Shown piece by piece: positions 1 through 9,731 of a stretch of 64,000 nucleotides of DNA. The notes under the pieces were generated by a model. The model saw only the letters and a list, made by a program, of their open reading frames with translations. It was not told where the DNA came from and ran no database searches. Location of the stretch: assembly GCF_029961185.1 (NCBI RefSeq), contig NZ_JASBQQ010000001.1:62001-126000 (forward strand). Reading direction: 5' to 3'. This DNA is from Albidovulum aestuarii. Its GTDB lineage: Bacteria; Pseudomonadota; Alphaproteobacteria; Rhodobacterales; Rhodobacteraceae. The position numbers were made by a program, and so were the translations under genes. Position 1 is the stretch's first letter. Each line of letters begins with the position of its first letter.

Positions 1-1172
1 TTGTGCGCATCGCCCGGTGCCTCGCGGCTCCCCTCCCCTTCGTGGGGAGGGGATGGGGGTGGGGGGGCGGCGCCGGAAACCCCGAGCGCCGCCGCGACCA
101 GCGCCACCTTCCGATCACCGGTCCCGAGTCCCGGCCCGAGGCAGAGCGCGTTGATGCGGCTGTCCTCCAGCACACGCCTGAACGCATCGGCATCGGCGAC
201 AGGCTTCAGCATCACCGCATCGAGCCGCGCGGCGTTCTCCACCAGTGCCTCGGGCGGGCAGCCGACGGTGACAAGCCCCGCCCCGATCCGCAGCGCCCCC
301 CGCGCGGCGAGGCGTGCAGCTCCGCCTTTGCCCGCGCCGCCGGAGAGGATCAGGGCGTGGCCCTCAGTGTACTTGTGTCCATTCGGGAACTTTCCTAGAG
401 GCGCACCGATTTGTTCGTACGAAGAAGCGTGAAACCTCTCCAAATCTAAACGCATAACTACAGCGGCAGGGTCGCGTCTGCGCCGTCGCTTAACGTCATG
501 CAGCGCTCCCAACCGGATCATAGCTGATTGAGCGTCTAGCCCGATGTCCGCGACTTGCACTCGACCAAATGCGAGTGGCGCGTCTCCTAAGAAATGTCCG
601 ATCTTTGGAAACTGAAACGTGACTGTAAGATTCGCTGCCACCGCGAGGCTATCGCCTTCAAAGAGCGCCCTGCCGCTTTCAAGACAATGACCGGACGGGC
701 AGTCAACGGCAACGACCCTCTCCGCGCCAAGTTCACTTACTAAACGATACGCTTCGGCGTCGAGTTGTCTCGTTAGCCCCGTGCCAAACAAAGCGTCAAT
801 GTAGACGTCGCGATGTTCCCAAGGATCAAAGGCCTCCGAGGCGGCAATCTCCCCCAACCCCAACCACCGCTCACAATTCACCCGCGCATCCGGCGGCAGC
901 TTCTCGGGGTCACCGTAAAGGAACACCTCCACCCCCCAGCCCCACTCCTTCAAGAGCCGCGCGACGACGAAGCCGTCGCCGCCGTTGTTGCCCGGACCGC
1001 AGAGAACGACCGCCCGGTGGGACGTCTTCGCCAGCTCCGGCCATTCCTCGAAGATCGCCTCCACGACGCCGCGCCCGGCACGTTCCATGAGTTCGAGGCC
1101 GGTGACCGCGCCCGAGGCAATCGCAGCCTCTTCGATGGCGCGCATCTGGGCGGCGGTGAGGAGTTCGGTCAT
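1..1172 (-). CDS. nnr: Bifunctional NAD(P)H-hydrate epimerase / ADP-dependent dehydratase (Nnr), 3' end cut by the window edge
   Basis: Repairs hydrated NAD(P)H: the N-terminal YjeF-type domain epimerises NAD(P)HX and the C-terminal domain dehydrates it using ADP. Reading from ATG 1172 the frame stays open to base 1 (390 codons), so the gene is partial. Visible motifs are MTELLTAAQMRAIEE at the N-terminus, GPGNNGGDGF (epimerase nucleotide loop), DALFGTG, VDCPSGH, and in the second domain HKYTEGHALILSGG and LGPGLGTGD. Two oddities: roughly bases 370-840 are visibly poorer in GC than both ends of the gene, and a GC-rich palindromic repeat (30-52) lies in frame between GPGLGTGD and the expected downstream DAL motif, adding a Pro/Gly/Glu-rich stretch. 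The gene is divergent from glnB. Family assignment is secure; whether the interrupted dehydratase domain works is unknown. Confidence 0.9.
   Translation of the reverse strand, partial: MTELLTAAQMRAIEEAAIASGAVTGLELMERAGRGVVEAIFEEWPELAKTSHRAVVLCGPGNNGGDGFVVARLLKEWGWGVEVFLYGDPEKLPPDARVNCERWLGLGEIAASEAFDPWEHRDVYIDALFGTGLTRQLDAEAYRLVSELGAERVVAVDCPSGHCLESGRALFEGDSLAVAANLTVTFQFPKIGHFLGDAPLAFGRVQVADIGLDAQSAMIRLGALHDVKRRRRRDPAAVVMRLDLERFHASSYEQIGAPLGKFPNGHKYTEGHALILSGGAGKGGAARLAARGALRIGAGLVTVGCPPEALVENAARLDAVMLKPVADADAFRRVLEDSRINALCLGPGLGTGDRKVALVAAALGVSGAAPPPPSPPHEGEGSREAPGDAH
30..52. repeat. REP-like palindrome inside the nnr coding region
   Basis: Nine-base arms CCCCTCCCC (30-38) and GGGGAGGGG (44-52) are perfectly complementary around the loop TTCGT, followed on the plus strand by a G/T-rich tail to about base 67. 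This composition matches dispersed palindromic elements commonly found between genes in alphaproteobacteria. Here the element is within nnr and keeps the frame open, coding for a Pro-rich then Gly/Glu-rich insert. That it is dispersed in this genome is inferred, since only one copy is in the window. Confidence 0.7.
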
Positions 1173-1333
1173 GGTTTTGGCCCCGTCTTTCACAAACTGC
1201 CCGGCCTTCGGGCGAAGTGCACAAATTTTAGGCAAACACTCCGGAATCCCGGATGCAGCCGCCCTGACGGGAGCCTAGCCAATTGTGCCGGTGCAGCGAA
1301 AGTGGTGACAGGGGCGCGACCGCAGGAAATTGA

Positions 1334-1690
<357 letters not shown>

Positions 1691-1742
1691 CACCCGGGCC
1701 ACCCGCCCGAAACCGAAATCTCAAGTCAGAAGGACAGACCAG

Positions 1743-3149
1743 ATGAGCGCCAAGGACGTTCTGAAACTGATCAAGGACGAGGAGGTCGAATATGTCGACG
1801 TCCGCTTCACCGACCCCAAGGGCAAGCTGCAGCACGTCACGCTGATCGTCGATATCATCGACGAGGACTTCTTTGAAGAAGGCTTCATGTTCGACGGTTC
1901 CTCCATCGCCGGTTGGAAGTCGATCGATCAGTCCGACATGAAACTGATCCCGGACACGTCCTCGGTCTATATCGACCCGTTCTATGCCGAAAAGACGCTC
2001 TGTATTCACTGCAACGTCGCCGAGCCGGATACGGGCGAACCCTACAGCCGCGACCCGCGTGGGACGGCTGCCAAGGCCGAAGCCTATCTGAAGGCTTCCG
2101 GCATCGGTGATGCGGCCTATTTCGGTCCCGAGGCCGAATTCTTCATCTTCGACGACGTGCGCTATTCCGTGACGCCGCAGAAAGTGGCCTACGAGATCGA
2201 CGCGCACGACGCGGCATGGAACACCGACAGCGAATACGAGATGGGCAACCAGGCCCACCGCGCCGGTCACAAGGGCGGCTATTTCCCGGTGAACCCGATC
2301 GACGCCGCGCAGGACCTGCGGTCGGAAATGCTCTCGACCATGAAGCGCATGGGCATCAAGGTCGACAAGCATCACCACGAGGTCGCGACCGCCCAGCACG
2401 AGCTTGGCATGATCTTCGGCGGCCTCGTCGAGCAGGCCGACAACATCCAGAAATACAAATACGTGATCCACAACGTGGCCCACGCCTATGGCAAGTCGGC
2501 GACCTTCATGCCGAAGCCGATGAAGGGCGACAACGGCTCGGGCATGCATGTGAACATGTCGATCTGGAAGGGTGGCAAGCCCCTTTTCGCGGGCGACAAA
2601 TATGCCGACCTCAGCCAGGAAGCCCTGTGGTTCATCGGCGGAATCCTGAAGCATGCGAAGACGCTGAACGCCTTCACCAACCCGTCCACGAACTCCTACA
2701 AGCGTCTGATCCCGGGCTTCGAGGCTCCGGTTCTGCGCGCCTATTCCGCCCGCAACCGCTCGGGCTGCGTCCGGATCCCGTGGACCGAAAGCCCGAAAGC
2801 CAAGCGCGTCGAGGCCCGTTTCCCCGATCCGGCGGCGAACCCCTATCTCGCCTTTGCCGCGCTCCTGATGGCCGGTCTTGACGGCATCAAGAACAAGATC
2901 GATCCGGGCCCGGCTTCGGACAAGGACCTTTACGATCTGCCGCCGGAGGAACTGGCGGGCATCCCGACCGTCTGCGGTTCGCTGCGTGAAGCCCTTGAGG
3001 CGCTCGACGCCGATCACGGCTTCCTGCTGGCCGGTGACGTGTTCACCAAGGACCAGATCGACGGCTATCTCGCGCTGAAGTGGGAAGAGGTCTATGCCTA
3101 CGAACACACGCCGCACCCGATCGAGTACCAGATGTACTACAGCTGCTGA
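1743..3149 (+). CDS. glnA: Glutamine synthetase, type I
   Basis: ATP-dependent synthesis of glutamine from glutamate and ammonia in the cytoplasm; forms a dodecamer. The product is 468 residues. [10 protein letters not shown] near the N-terminus, the central HHEVA metal-site motif and [10 protein letters not shown] are all present. Tyr397 in DLYDLPPEE is the adenylylation site of the GSI-beta subfamily. The start at ATG 1743 gives the usual [11 protein letters not shown]-terminus; the longer upstream open frame overlaps glnB and is not used. Probably cotranscribed with glnB, and followed by a strong terminator. Confidence 0.97.
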   Translation: MSAKDVLKLIKDEEVEYVDVRFTDPKGKLQHVTLIVDIIDEDFFEEGFMFDGSSIAGWKSIDQSDMKLIPDTSSVYIDPFYAEKTLCIHCNVAEPDTGEPYSRDPRGTAAKAEAYLKASGIGDAAYFGPEAEFFIFDDVRYSVTPQKVAYEIDAHDAAWNTDSEYEMGNQAHRAGHKGGYFPVNPIDAAQDLRSEMLSTMKRMGIKVDKHHHEVATAQHELGMIFGGLVEQADNIQKYKYVIHNVAHAYGKSATFMPKPMKGDNGSGMHVNMSIWKGGKPLFAGDKYADLSQEALWFIGGILKHAKTLNAFTNPSTNSYKRLIPGFEAPVLRAYSARNRSGCVRIPWTESPKAKRVEARFPDPAANPYLAFAALLMAGLDGIKNKIDPGPASDKDLYDLPPEELAGIPTVCGSLREALEALDADHGFLLAGDVFTKDQIDGYLALKWEEVYAYEHTPHPIEYQMYYSC

Positions 3150-3170
3150 CGCGGTCAGCACCGATATGAG

Positions 3171-3200
3171 AAAGGGCGCCTTCAGGCGCCCTTTCTTGTT
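3171..3200 (+). terminator. Rho-independent terminator of glnBA
   Basis: Perfect stem AAAGGGCGCC (3171-3180) / GGCGCCCTTT (3185-3194) with loop TTCA and a T-rich tail, 21 bp after the glnA stop. It also separates glnA from the convergent holC gene. Confidence 0.9.
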
Positions 3201-3245
3201 TACGCAGGAAATGTGGGGGCGACAGGATCACCTGACCGGGCCCGA

Positions 3246-3719
3246 TCAGCCGTCAGTCCCGCCGCTTTCTGCCTTCTTCTGCCACCGTCCGTCCGCTTCG
3301 CTCCAGTATTGCGCGGCGACCCCTGCGCCCGTCAGCGCCTTCCACTGGCTGCGTGCGTGCTCGACGGCCGCCGGATCATTGCCGTCGAAGATAATGCAGA
3401 CCCGCTCCAGCCCGCCGCATTCCGCTGGCTCCACCCCGGCCCCGTCCACCGCCATCAGGCATTGGGCGCCGTTCGGCATCTCTGCCCCGGTCGTCAGCAG
3501 GATCGGTTGCAACGCATCATGTTTACCCCCCGCGACCCCATGCGGCAGGAACCCCTCGTCCGGTCCGGCCCACAGCTTCTGGTCAAGCCAGTCGAGCCGC
3601 CCTGCCTCGCGCCCCCGGACCACCACATGCCACCCCGCCTGAAGCGATTTTGCCAAAAGCATCGGCAAGGTCGCCTCAAGCGGCGAACGCGTCAGATGGT
3701 AGAAGAACGCGTTACCCAT
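3246..3719 (-). CDS. holC: DNA polymerase III chi subunit
   Basis: Clamp-loader accessory subunit that links SSB to the replicative polymerase. The 157-residue product starts MGNAFFYHLTRSPLEATLP, typical of HolC, with the conserved LL..A...GW region (LLAKSLQAGWHVVV) and LDQKLW. The start at 3719 is chosen because the pepA stop overlaps it by one base (TGATG), the common translational-coupling layout; pepA-holC adjacency is widespread in proteobacteria. A longer open frame extends upstream inside pepA but is antisense-like in composition and lacks homologous sequence. Confidence 0.9.
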   Translation of the reverse strand: MGNAFFYHLTRSPLEATLPMLLAKSLQAGWHVVVRGREAGRLDWLDQKLWAGPDEGFLPHGVAGGKHDALQPILLTTGAEMPNGAQCLMAVDGAGVEPAECGGLERVCIIFDGNDPAAVEHARSQWKALTGAGVAAQYWSEADGRWQKKAESGGTDG

Positions 3720-5188
3720 CAGCCTTCCAGCATGTCGCGCACCAGCCGGTCGAGCGTCATAACGCCCCAGCCCGTGGCACCTTTCGGCGCGAGCGCGGTT
3801 TCCTTCGGCGGCAGCGCGACGCCCGCGATGTCGATATGGCACCAGGGCGTCTCATCCTTCACGAACCGCTTCAGGAACTGCGCCGCGGTTATCGACCCCG
3901 CGGGCCGACCTCCGGTATTCTTGACGTCGGCCAGTCGGGTCTTGATGAGCTCGTCATAGGCAGGCCCCATCGGCATCCGCCAGGCGCCCTCGCCCTCGGC
4001 CCCGGCCGCTTTCAGAAGCGCGCCCGCGAGCTTGTCGTCATTCGAAAAGACCCCGGCATTCTCGTGCCCCAGCGCGATGATGATGGCTCCGGTCAGCGTC
4101 GCGAGGTTGATCATGCCGGTCGGCTTGAACCGGTCCTGCGCGTACCAGAGGACATCGGCCAGTACGAGCCGCCCCTCGGCATCGGTGTTCACCACCTCGA
4201 TCGTGTCGCCCTTCATGGATTTCACGATGTCGCCCGGTCGCTGCGCCTTGCCGTCGGGCATGTTTTCGACGAGCCCCACGAGGCCCACGACATTGGCCTT
4301 GGCCTTCCTCAGTGCCAAGGCCCGCATGACGCCCGACACGACACCCGCGCCGCCCATATCCATCGTCATCTCTTCCATGCCAGCCGCCGGCTTGATCGAG
4401 ATGCCTCCGGTATCGAAGACCACGCCCTTGCCGACGAAGGCGAAGGGTGCATCGCCCTTCTTACCGCCCTTCCACTGCATCACGACAACCTTGGAGGGGC
4501 TTTCCGACCCCTGCCCCACGCCCAGAAGCGCCCGCATCCCGAGCTTTTCCAGGTCCTTTTCCTCCAGCACCTCAACCTCAAGGCCGAGCTTTTTCATCTC
4601 GACCAAGCGGTCGGCGAAATCGCTGGTGGTCAGCACGTTCGCGGGTTCATTGACGAGATCGCGGGTAAAACAGACCGCATCCGCCACGGCGGCCATCGGC
4701 GCGAAGGCCGCACCGGCATCCACCGGCTTGTCTGCCATCACGGTGACTGCACCCCGGTCGCTGTTCTTTTCGCTGAGATAGTTGGCGAACGTATACGAGC
4801 GAAGCGCAACGCCCATCGCGACATCGGCCGCCTTCGTCTGCCCGGCCGCCAGAACCGTCACCCCGGATTCGCCGAGCGCCTTGCCGATCGCGCCCCCCGC
4901 CTTGCGCGCCTCTTCCACGGTGGCCTTCTTCGGCAGTTTCACAAGCTGCACCGCTTCGGCAGCAATCCCGGCGGGATAGGCCAGGTCCATCGACTGCCCC
5001 GGCTTCAACTTGCCCCAGACCTTGCTTTCCACCGCCCGGCCCAAAGCGCCCTTGATCTGCCGGTCGAGCCGCCGCACAACAGTGCCAAGCGGCCCCTCCG
5101 GGGCGATCAGAACCGCAATCCTGCCCTCCGTTGCCTTCAGGGTTTCAAAATCGACGGCAACGAATTCAATCGAGACGGGCGCGCTCAT
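3719..5188 (-). CDS. pepA: Leucyl aminopeptidase (M17)
   Basis: Di-zinc cytosolic aminopeptidase that removes N-terminal residues from peptides. The 489-residue product has the usual M17 layout: a variable N-terminal macro-like domain, then VGKGVVFDTGGISIKP (catalytic Lys and metal Asp) and the diagnostic NTDAEGRLVLAD. The gene is divergent from lptF across 115 bp and overlaps holC by one base. In some bacteria PepA also binds DNA; nothing here tests that. Confidence 0.95.
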   Translation of the reverse strand: MSAPVSIEFVAVDFETLKATEGRIAVLIAPEGPLGTVVRRLDRQIKGALGRAVESKVWGKLKPGQSMDLAYPAGIAAEAVQLVKLPKKATVEEARKAGGAIGKALGESGVTVLAAGQTKAADVAMGVALRSYTFANYLSEKNSDRGAVTVMADKPVDAGAAFAPMAAVADAVCFTRDLVNEPANVLTTSDFADRLVEMKKLGLEVEVLEEKDLEKLGMRALLGVGQGSESPSKVVVMQWKGGKKGDAPFAFVGKGVVFDTGGISIKPAAGMEEMTMDMGGAGVVSGVMRALALRKAKANVVGLVGLVENMPDGKAQRPGDIVKSMKGDTIEVVNTDAEGRLVLADVLWYAQDRFKPTGMINLATLTGAIIIALGHENAGVFSNDDKLAGALLKAAGAEGEGAWRMPMGPAYDELIKTRLADVKNTGGRPAGSITAAQFLKRFVKDETPWCHIDIAGVALPPKETALAPKGATGWGVMTLDRLVRDMLEG

Positions 5189-5303
5189 AAAAGACCTCCG
5201 GGCGTTGTTCCGCCGGACCCTACCGCCCTGCCCCGGGCTTGGCCAGATATGAGTTTTCCCGGCGCGGCTGATGGGCTAGGGATGGGGCAATAGAGGTGAG
5301 GGA

Positions 5304-6446
5304 GTGTCAGGGACCGTGTCCAGATTCGACAGATACATGCTGTCGCAGCTGATGATGCTGTTCGGCTTCTTCTCGCTGATCCTGGTATCGGTCTATTGGG
5401 TGAACCGGGCGGTCAGCCTGTTCGACCAGCTTATTTCTGACGGCCAAACGGCCTGGGTCTTTCTGGAATTCACCGCACTCACACTGCCCAACGTCATCCG
5501 CCTCGTCCTGCCGATCTCGGCCTTCGTCGCAACCGTGTATGTCACCAATCGCCTGTCCTCCGAAAGCGAACTCATAGTGATGCAGGCAACCGGGTTCTCA
5601 CCGGCACGGCTGGCGCGTCCGGTGCTGTATTTCGGGCTGATCGTCGGCGTGATGATCGCCATTCTCGTTCATGTTCTGGTTCCTGCAAGCCGAACCAAGC
5701 TGACCGAGAGACGCGGCGAGATTGCCGAGAACGTCGCGGCGCGCTTCCTGACCGAAGGCGCCTTCCTGCACCCGGCATCCGGGATCACCTTCTATATCCG
5801 TCAGATCACCGAAACGGGTGAATTGAACGACATCTTCCTGTCGGACAGCCGCGCCCCGGGCGAGCGCACGACCTATTCCGCTGAACGTGCGCTTCTCGTG
5901 CGGACCGAAGCCGGACCAAAACTCCTGATGTTCGAAGGTATGGCCCAGACCCTGACGCTCGCCGATCAGCGGCTGTCGGTGACGCGGTTCGACGACTTTT
6001 CGTTCGATGTCGGTGCACTCATGGCCTCTGCCGCGCCGCGTCCGCCGGAACTGGAGGAAGTCTCGACCGGCGCCTTGCTGCGCGGTGACCCGGAATTGGC
6101 GCAAACCATGGGCATCCCACGCGACCGCCTGCTCTACGCCGGACATGAGCGCCTGACCCAGCCGCTTGTCGCGGTTGTCGCCGCACTGATCGGATTTGCC
6201 GCGCTGCTGACCGGGGGATTCAGCCGCTTCGGTCTCTGGCGCCAGATCGCGATTGCCGTGGGCGCACTGATCTTCGTTCAGTTTCTAGTGAACGGCGCGA
6301 CCAACCTTGCCACGCGCACGCCCGATCTCTGGCCCATTGTCTATCTGCCGGTTCTGGTCGGCTTTGCCCTTGCCGGCGTCTTGCTGGCCCTTGCCGGAAG
6401 GACGCGGAAGGTACGGCACAGCCTCGTCGCGGCGGTGGCGTCATGA
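5304..6446 (+). CDS. lptF: LPS export ABC transporter permease LptF
   Basis: Inner-membrane permease of the LptB2FG transporter, which extracts lipopolysaccharide from the membrane and passes it to LptC. The 380-residue product has the family arrangement: N-terminal MSGTVSRFDRYMLSQ, three membrane segments, a periplasmic jellyroll domain (about 130-260), then three more segments. GTG start at 5304 preceded by GAGGTGAGG. First gene of lptF-lptG-lptD-surA-pdxA-rsmA, all tightly packed on the plus strand. Confidence 0.92.
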   Translation: MSGTVSRFDRYMLSQLMMLFGFFSLILVSVYWVNRAVSLFDQLISDGQTAWVFLEFTALTLPNVIRLVLPISAFVATVYVTNRLSSESELIVMQATGFSPARLARPVLYFGLIVGVMIAILVHVLVPASRTKLTERRGEIAENVAARFLTEGAFLHPASGITFYIRQITETGELNDIFLSDSRAPGERTTYSAERALLVRTEAGPKLLMFEGMAQTLTLADQRLSVTRFDDFSFDVGALMASAAPRPPELEEVSTGALLRGDPELAQTMGIPRDRLLYAGHERLTQPLVAVVAALIGFAALLTGGFSRFGLWRQIAIAVGALIFVQFLVNGATNLATRTPDLWPIVYLPVLVGFALAGVLLALAGRTRKVRHSLVAAVAS

Positions 6447-7540
6447 CGCTCTCGCTTTATATCGCACGACGCTTCGCCTCCTCGTTCCTGATGGTGTTTT
6501 CCGGCTTCTTTGCCGTGCTCTTCCTGATCGAGATCGTTGAACAGGTCAGACGTTTCTCCGGCGCGAACCTATCACTTGCCGAAACCGCCGAACTTGCCCT
6601 TCTCAAAGTCCCGGAATCGGCTTACCGCATCCTGCCAATGATCATGATTCTCGCCTCCATCGCGCTCTTTCTTGCGCTGGCCCGGTCGTCGGAACTGGTG
6701 GTAATCCGCGCGGCTGGCCGGTCGGCGTTGCGGATGCTCGCAACCCCGCTTCTGACGGCGCTCGCCATCGGCGCGCTTGCCGTTGCGGTGCTGAACCCGA
6801 TCGTCGCTGGCACGTCCAAACGGTACGAGGTCCTGTCGGATCGCCACCGTCTGGGTGACGGTAATGTTCTGTCGGTCACGCGTGAGGGCCTCTGGCTGCG
6901 GCAGGGCGGCGAGGATGGCCAGGTCGTGATCCATGCCGACCGCGCCAATCTCGACGGAACGACGCTCTTTGGCGTCTCATTCATCGCCTTCGCGCCTGAA
7001 AGCGGGCCGGTGGCACGCATCGACGCCGAAATGGCGGAACTTACGCCGGGTGCCTGGCTTCTGCGTGGCGCGAAGGAGTGGCAATTCGCGCTGGGTGGCA
7101 ATCCCGAGCGTGAGGCGGTACAGCACCCGCAATACCGCCTGCCCTCAGACCTGACCGCCGATCAGATCCGCGACAGTTTCGGCACCCCGTCCTCCATCGC
7201 CATCTGGGACCTGCCGGCCTTCATTACCGCGCTGGAGCGTGCCGGTTTCTCGGCGCAAAAACACAATGTCTGGCTGCAGATGGAACTCGCGCTGCCGCTG
7301 CTTTTGGCAACGATGGTTCTCGTCGGCGCCGGGTTCACCATGCGCCACGCCCGGTCGGGACGTTCCGGGACCATGGTGCTGCTTGCGGTCATTTCGGGTT
7401 TCGCGATCTTCCTCTTGCGCAACTTCGCGCAGGTTCTGGGGGAAAACGGCCAGATCCCGGTCCTGATCGCGGCATGGAGCCCGCCCGTCGCCGCGGCGCT
7501 CCTGTCGCTCAGCCTCGTGCTGCATCTGGAGGATGGCTGA
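6443..7540 (+). CDS. lptG: LPS export ABC transporter permease LptG
   Basis: Partner permease of LptF. The 365-residue product begins MTLSLYIARRFASSFLMVF, with three membrane segments, a periplasmic beta domain and three C-terminal segments. Its ATG overlaps the lptF stop by 4 bp (ATGA), and its stop overlaps the lptD ATG by one base, so all three proteins are probably translationally coupled. Confidence 0.93.
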   Translation: MTLSLYIARRFASSFLMVFSGFFAVLFLIEIVEQVRRFSGANLSLAETAELALLKVPESAYRILPMIMILASIALFLALARSSELVVIRAAGRSALRMLATPLLTALAIGALAVAVLNPIVAGTSKRYEVLSDRHRLGDGNVLSVTREGLWLRQGGEDGQVVIHADRANLDGTTLFGVSFIAFAPESGPVARIDAEMAELTPGAWLLRGAKEWQFALGGNPEREAVQHPQYRLPSDLTADQIRDSFGTPSSIAIWDLPAFITALERAGFSAQKHNVWLQMELALPLLLATMVLVGAGFTMRHARSGRSGTMVLLAVISGFAIFLLRNFAQVLGENGQIPVLIAAWSPPVAAALLSLSLVLHLEDG

Positions 7541-9678
7541 TGCGGCACCTGATATCCGCGCTGCTCTTCATCCTGCTCTTTGCACTCCCGCTCCGGGCGC
7601 AGGATCAGGCGACCCTGATCGCCGACCGGGTCTTTCTTGCCGGGGATGAGACCCTGACCGCCGAAGGCGCGGTCGAGGTGCTCTATCGCGGCGCGCGTCT
7701 GACGGCGGAACGGATCACCTTTGACAGCCGCACTGACCAGTTGACCATCGTCGGCCCGATCCGGCTGACGGATGTAAACGGAACCGTTGTTCTGGCCGAC
7801 GCAGCCGAATTGTCGCGCGACATGACCGAGGGTGTCCTGACCAGTGCACGCATGGTGCTCGACCAGCAGCTACAGCTTGCCTCGTCGTCGATGACACGAA
7901 CGGAGGGACGGTACACGACGCTCAACAAGGTTGTCGCATCGTCCTGTCAGGTCTGCCCGTCGAACCCCAGACCGTTGTGGGAAATCCGCGCCCGGCGTGT
8001 CGTCCATGACCAAGAGGAACGGCAGCTCTATTTTGACCATGCCCAGTTCCGGGTGGCCGGATTGCCGATATTCTACGCCCCGAGACTCAGAATGCCGGAC
8101 CCGACCCTGAAACGCTCGACAGGCTTTCTCATGCCGTCGGTGCGCAACACATCCGCCCTCGGCGCAGGCATCAAGCTGCCCTATTTCTTCGCGATCGGCG
8201 ACAGCCGCGACCTGACGCTGACGCCCTATGTTTCGACCAACCAGACGCGCACGCTGGAATTCCGCTACCGGCAGGCTTTCGCCACGGGAAAGATGGAGTT
8301 CTCCGGCGCGTTGACCCGTGACGACCTACTTAAGGGCGATACGCGCGGCTATCTCTTCGGCGAAGGACAATTCGACCTGCCGCGCGATTTCGGCCTGACC
8401 TTTGAAATCCAGACGGTCAGCGATGACGCCTATCTGCTCGACTACGGCGTCAGCGATGTCGACCGGCTCGCAAGCGGGGTCGCGGTGACCCGGACCCGGC
8501 GCAACGAGTATATTGAGGCGCGCATCTTCCGCTATTGGTCAATACGGCCGGGCGACGACAACTCCATTCTGCCGACCTATGTCGGAGACCTGACCTTCAC
8601 GCGTCGCTTCAGCCCGGCCTATCTTGGCGGAGAGGGACAGTTCAGCTTTCAGACCCACGGCCACCGCCGCAGTTCCGATGTCGATACCGACGCCAATGGC
8701 GACGGCGTGACCGACGGGCGCGACATGGCGCGGGCGACGCTGATGGCGGATTGGCGGCGGAACTGGACGTTGCTGAACGGGATGGTCGTGTCCAGCGGGT
8801 TCCAGGCCACGGCTGATTTCTACTCCATCGGTCAGGACGCTGCCTATCCGGGCACCGTGACGCGGTTCACCCCCGCCGCCTTGGTCGAATTGCGCTGGCC
8901 CTGGGTCAAGACCGAGCGGACGGGCGCAACGCAGGTGATCGAGCCCGTTGTGCAAGTGGTCTGGAGCCCTGACAGCACCGACAATGTCCCAAATGAAGAC
9001 AGCCAGATCGTAACCTTCGATGAAGGCAACCTGTTCGACTTCAGCCGCTTTCCCGGTGCCGATGCGCATGAACTGGGCACGCGGTTCAATATCGGTGTCG
9101 GCTGGACCCGGTATGACCCCGACGGATGGTCGCTCGGCGTTGCCGCCGGACGGGTCTTCCGCGCCCGCGACCTTGGCCAGTTCAGCGCCGCGTCCGGCCT
9201 CGACGGCACCTCATCGGATTGGCTTCTCGCGGTTCAGGCCGAGAATGCCTTCGGACTGACCCTGATGAACCGCGCGCTCTTCGACGACAATATGAATTTC
9301 AGCCGTGACGAGTTGCGCATCGGTTACGATGACGGCCGTTACGACATGACGGCGGGCTATCTCTGGCTGGTCGCGGACCCCGTTGAAGGCCGCCTGCAGG
9401 AAAGCTCGGAATTCGTCTTTGATGCGGGCTGGAACTTTGCCGACAACTGGCGCGGCACGCTGGCCGGGCGCTATGATTTCGAGGCCGCGCGCGCAGCGCG
9501 CGCCGCGGTCGGGCTTCAGTACCGCAACGAATGCGCAACAATTGATCTTTCCCTCTCGCGCCGCTTCACGTCCTCGACTAGTGTGTCAGCGGATACGAGC
9601 TTCAACCTCGGCGTCGCGCTGAACGGCTTTGGCGCGGGAACCGACGGACGGCGCTACCGGCGCACATGCCTGCGCTGA
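7540..9678 (+). CDS. lptD: LPS-assembly outer membrane protein LptD
   Basis: Outer-membrane beta-barrel that inserts lipopolysaccharide in the outer leaflet. ATG 7540 gives a 712-residue protein with a cleavable signal (LLFILLFALPLRAQ), an OstA-like beta-jellyroll at about 25-150 and a C-terminal barrel. Four cysteines fit the inter-domain disulfide pattern: two in SSCQVCPSN and two near the C-terminus (NECAT, RRTCLR). The longer open frame starting at 7474 overlaps lptG and masks the signal peptide, so it is not used. Confidence 0.95.
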   Translation: MRHLISALLFILLFALPLRAQDQATLIADRVFLAGDETLTAEGAVEVLYRGARLTAERITFDSRTDQLTIVGPIRLTDVNGTVVLADAAELSRDMTEGVLTSARMVLDQQLQLASSSMTRTEGRYTTLNKVVASSCQVCPSNPRPLWEIRARRVVHDQEERQLYFDHAQFRVAGLPIFYAPRLRMPDPTLKRSTGFLMPSVRNTSALGAGIKLPYFFAIGDSRDLTLTPYVSTNQTRTLEFRYRQAFATGKMEFSGALTRDDLLKGDTRGYLFGEGQFDLPRDFGLTFEIQTVSDDAYLLDYGVSDVDRLASGVAVTRTRRNEYIEARIFRYWSIRPGDDNSILPTYVGDLTFTRRFSPAYLGGEGQFSFQTHGHRRSSDVDTDANGDGVTDGRDMARATLMADWRRNWTLLNGMVVSSGFQATADFYSIGQDAAYPGTVTRFTPAALVELRWPWVKTERTGATQVIEPVVQVVWSPDSTDNVPNEDSQIVTFDEGNLFDFSRFPGADAHELGTRFNIGVGWTRYDPDGWSLGVAAGRVFRARDLGQFSAASGLDGTSSDWLLAVQAENAFGLTLMNRALFDDNMNFSRDELRIGYDDGRYDMTAGYLWLVADPVEGRLQESSEFVFDAGWNFADNWRGTLAGRYDFEAARAARAAVGLQYRNECATIDLSLSRRFTSSTSVSADTSFNLGVALNGFGAGTDGRRYRRTCLR

Positions 9679-9731
9679 CAACAAGCGGCCGGGCGAAAAC
9701 CGAAGACGACGACAGAGCAGACGGACGGCAC

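Noticed and set aside
1-1172. Suspected frameshift in nnr because of the repeat and the composition change
   Set aside because: Codon-by-codon reading from 1172 to the window edge stays open and both domains keep their motifs in one frame.
3650-5293. 547-codon plus-strand open frame over pepA
   Set aside because: Shadow of a GC-rich gene; its translation is Arg/His/Gly-rich and family-less.
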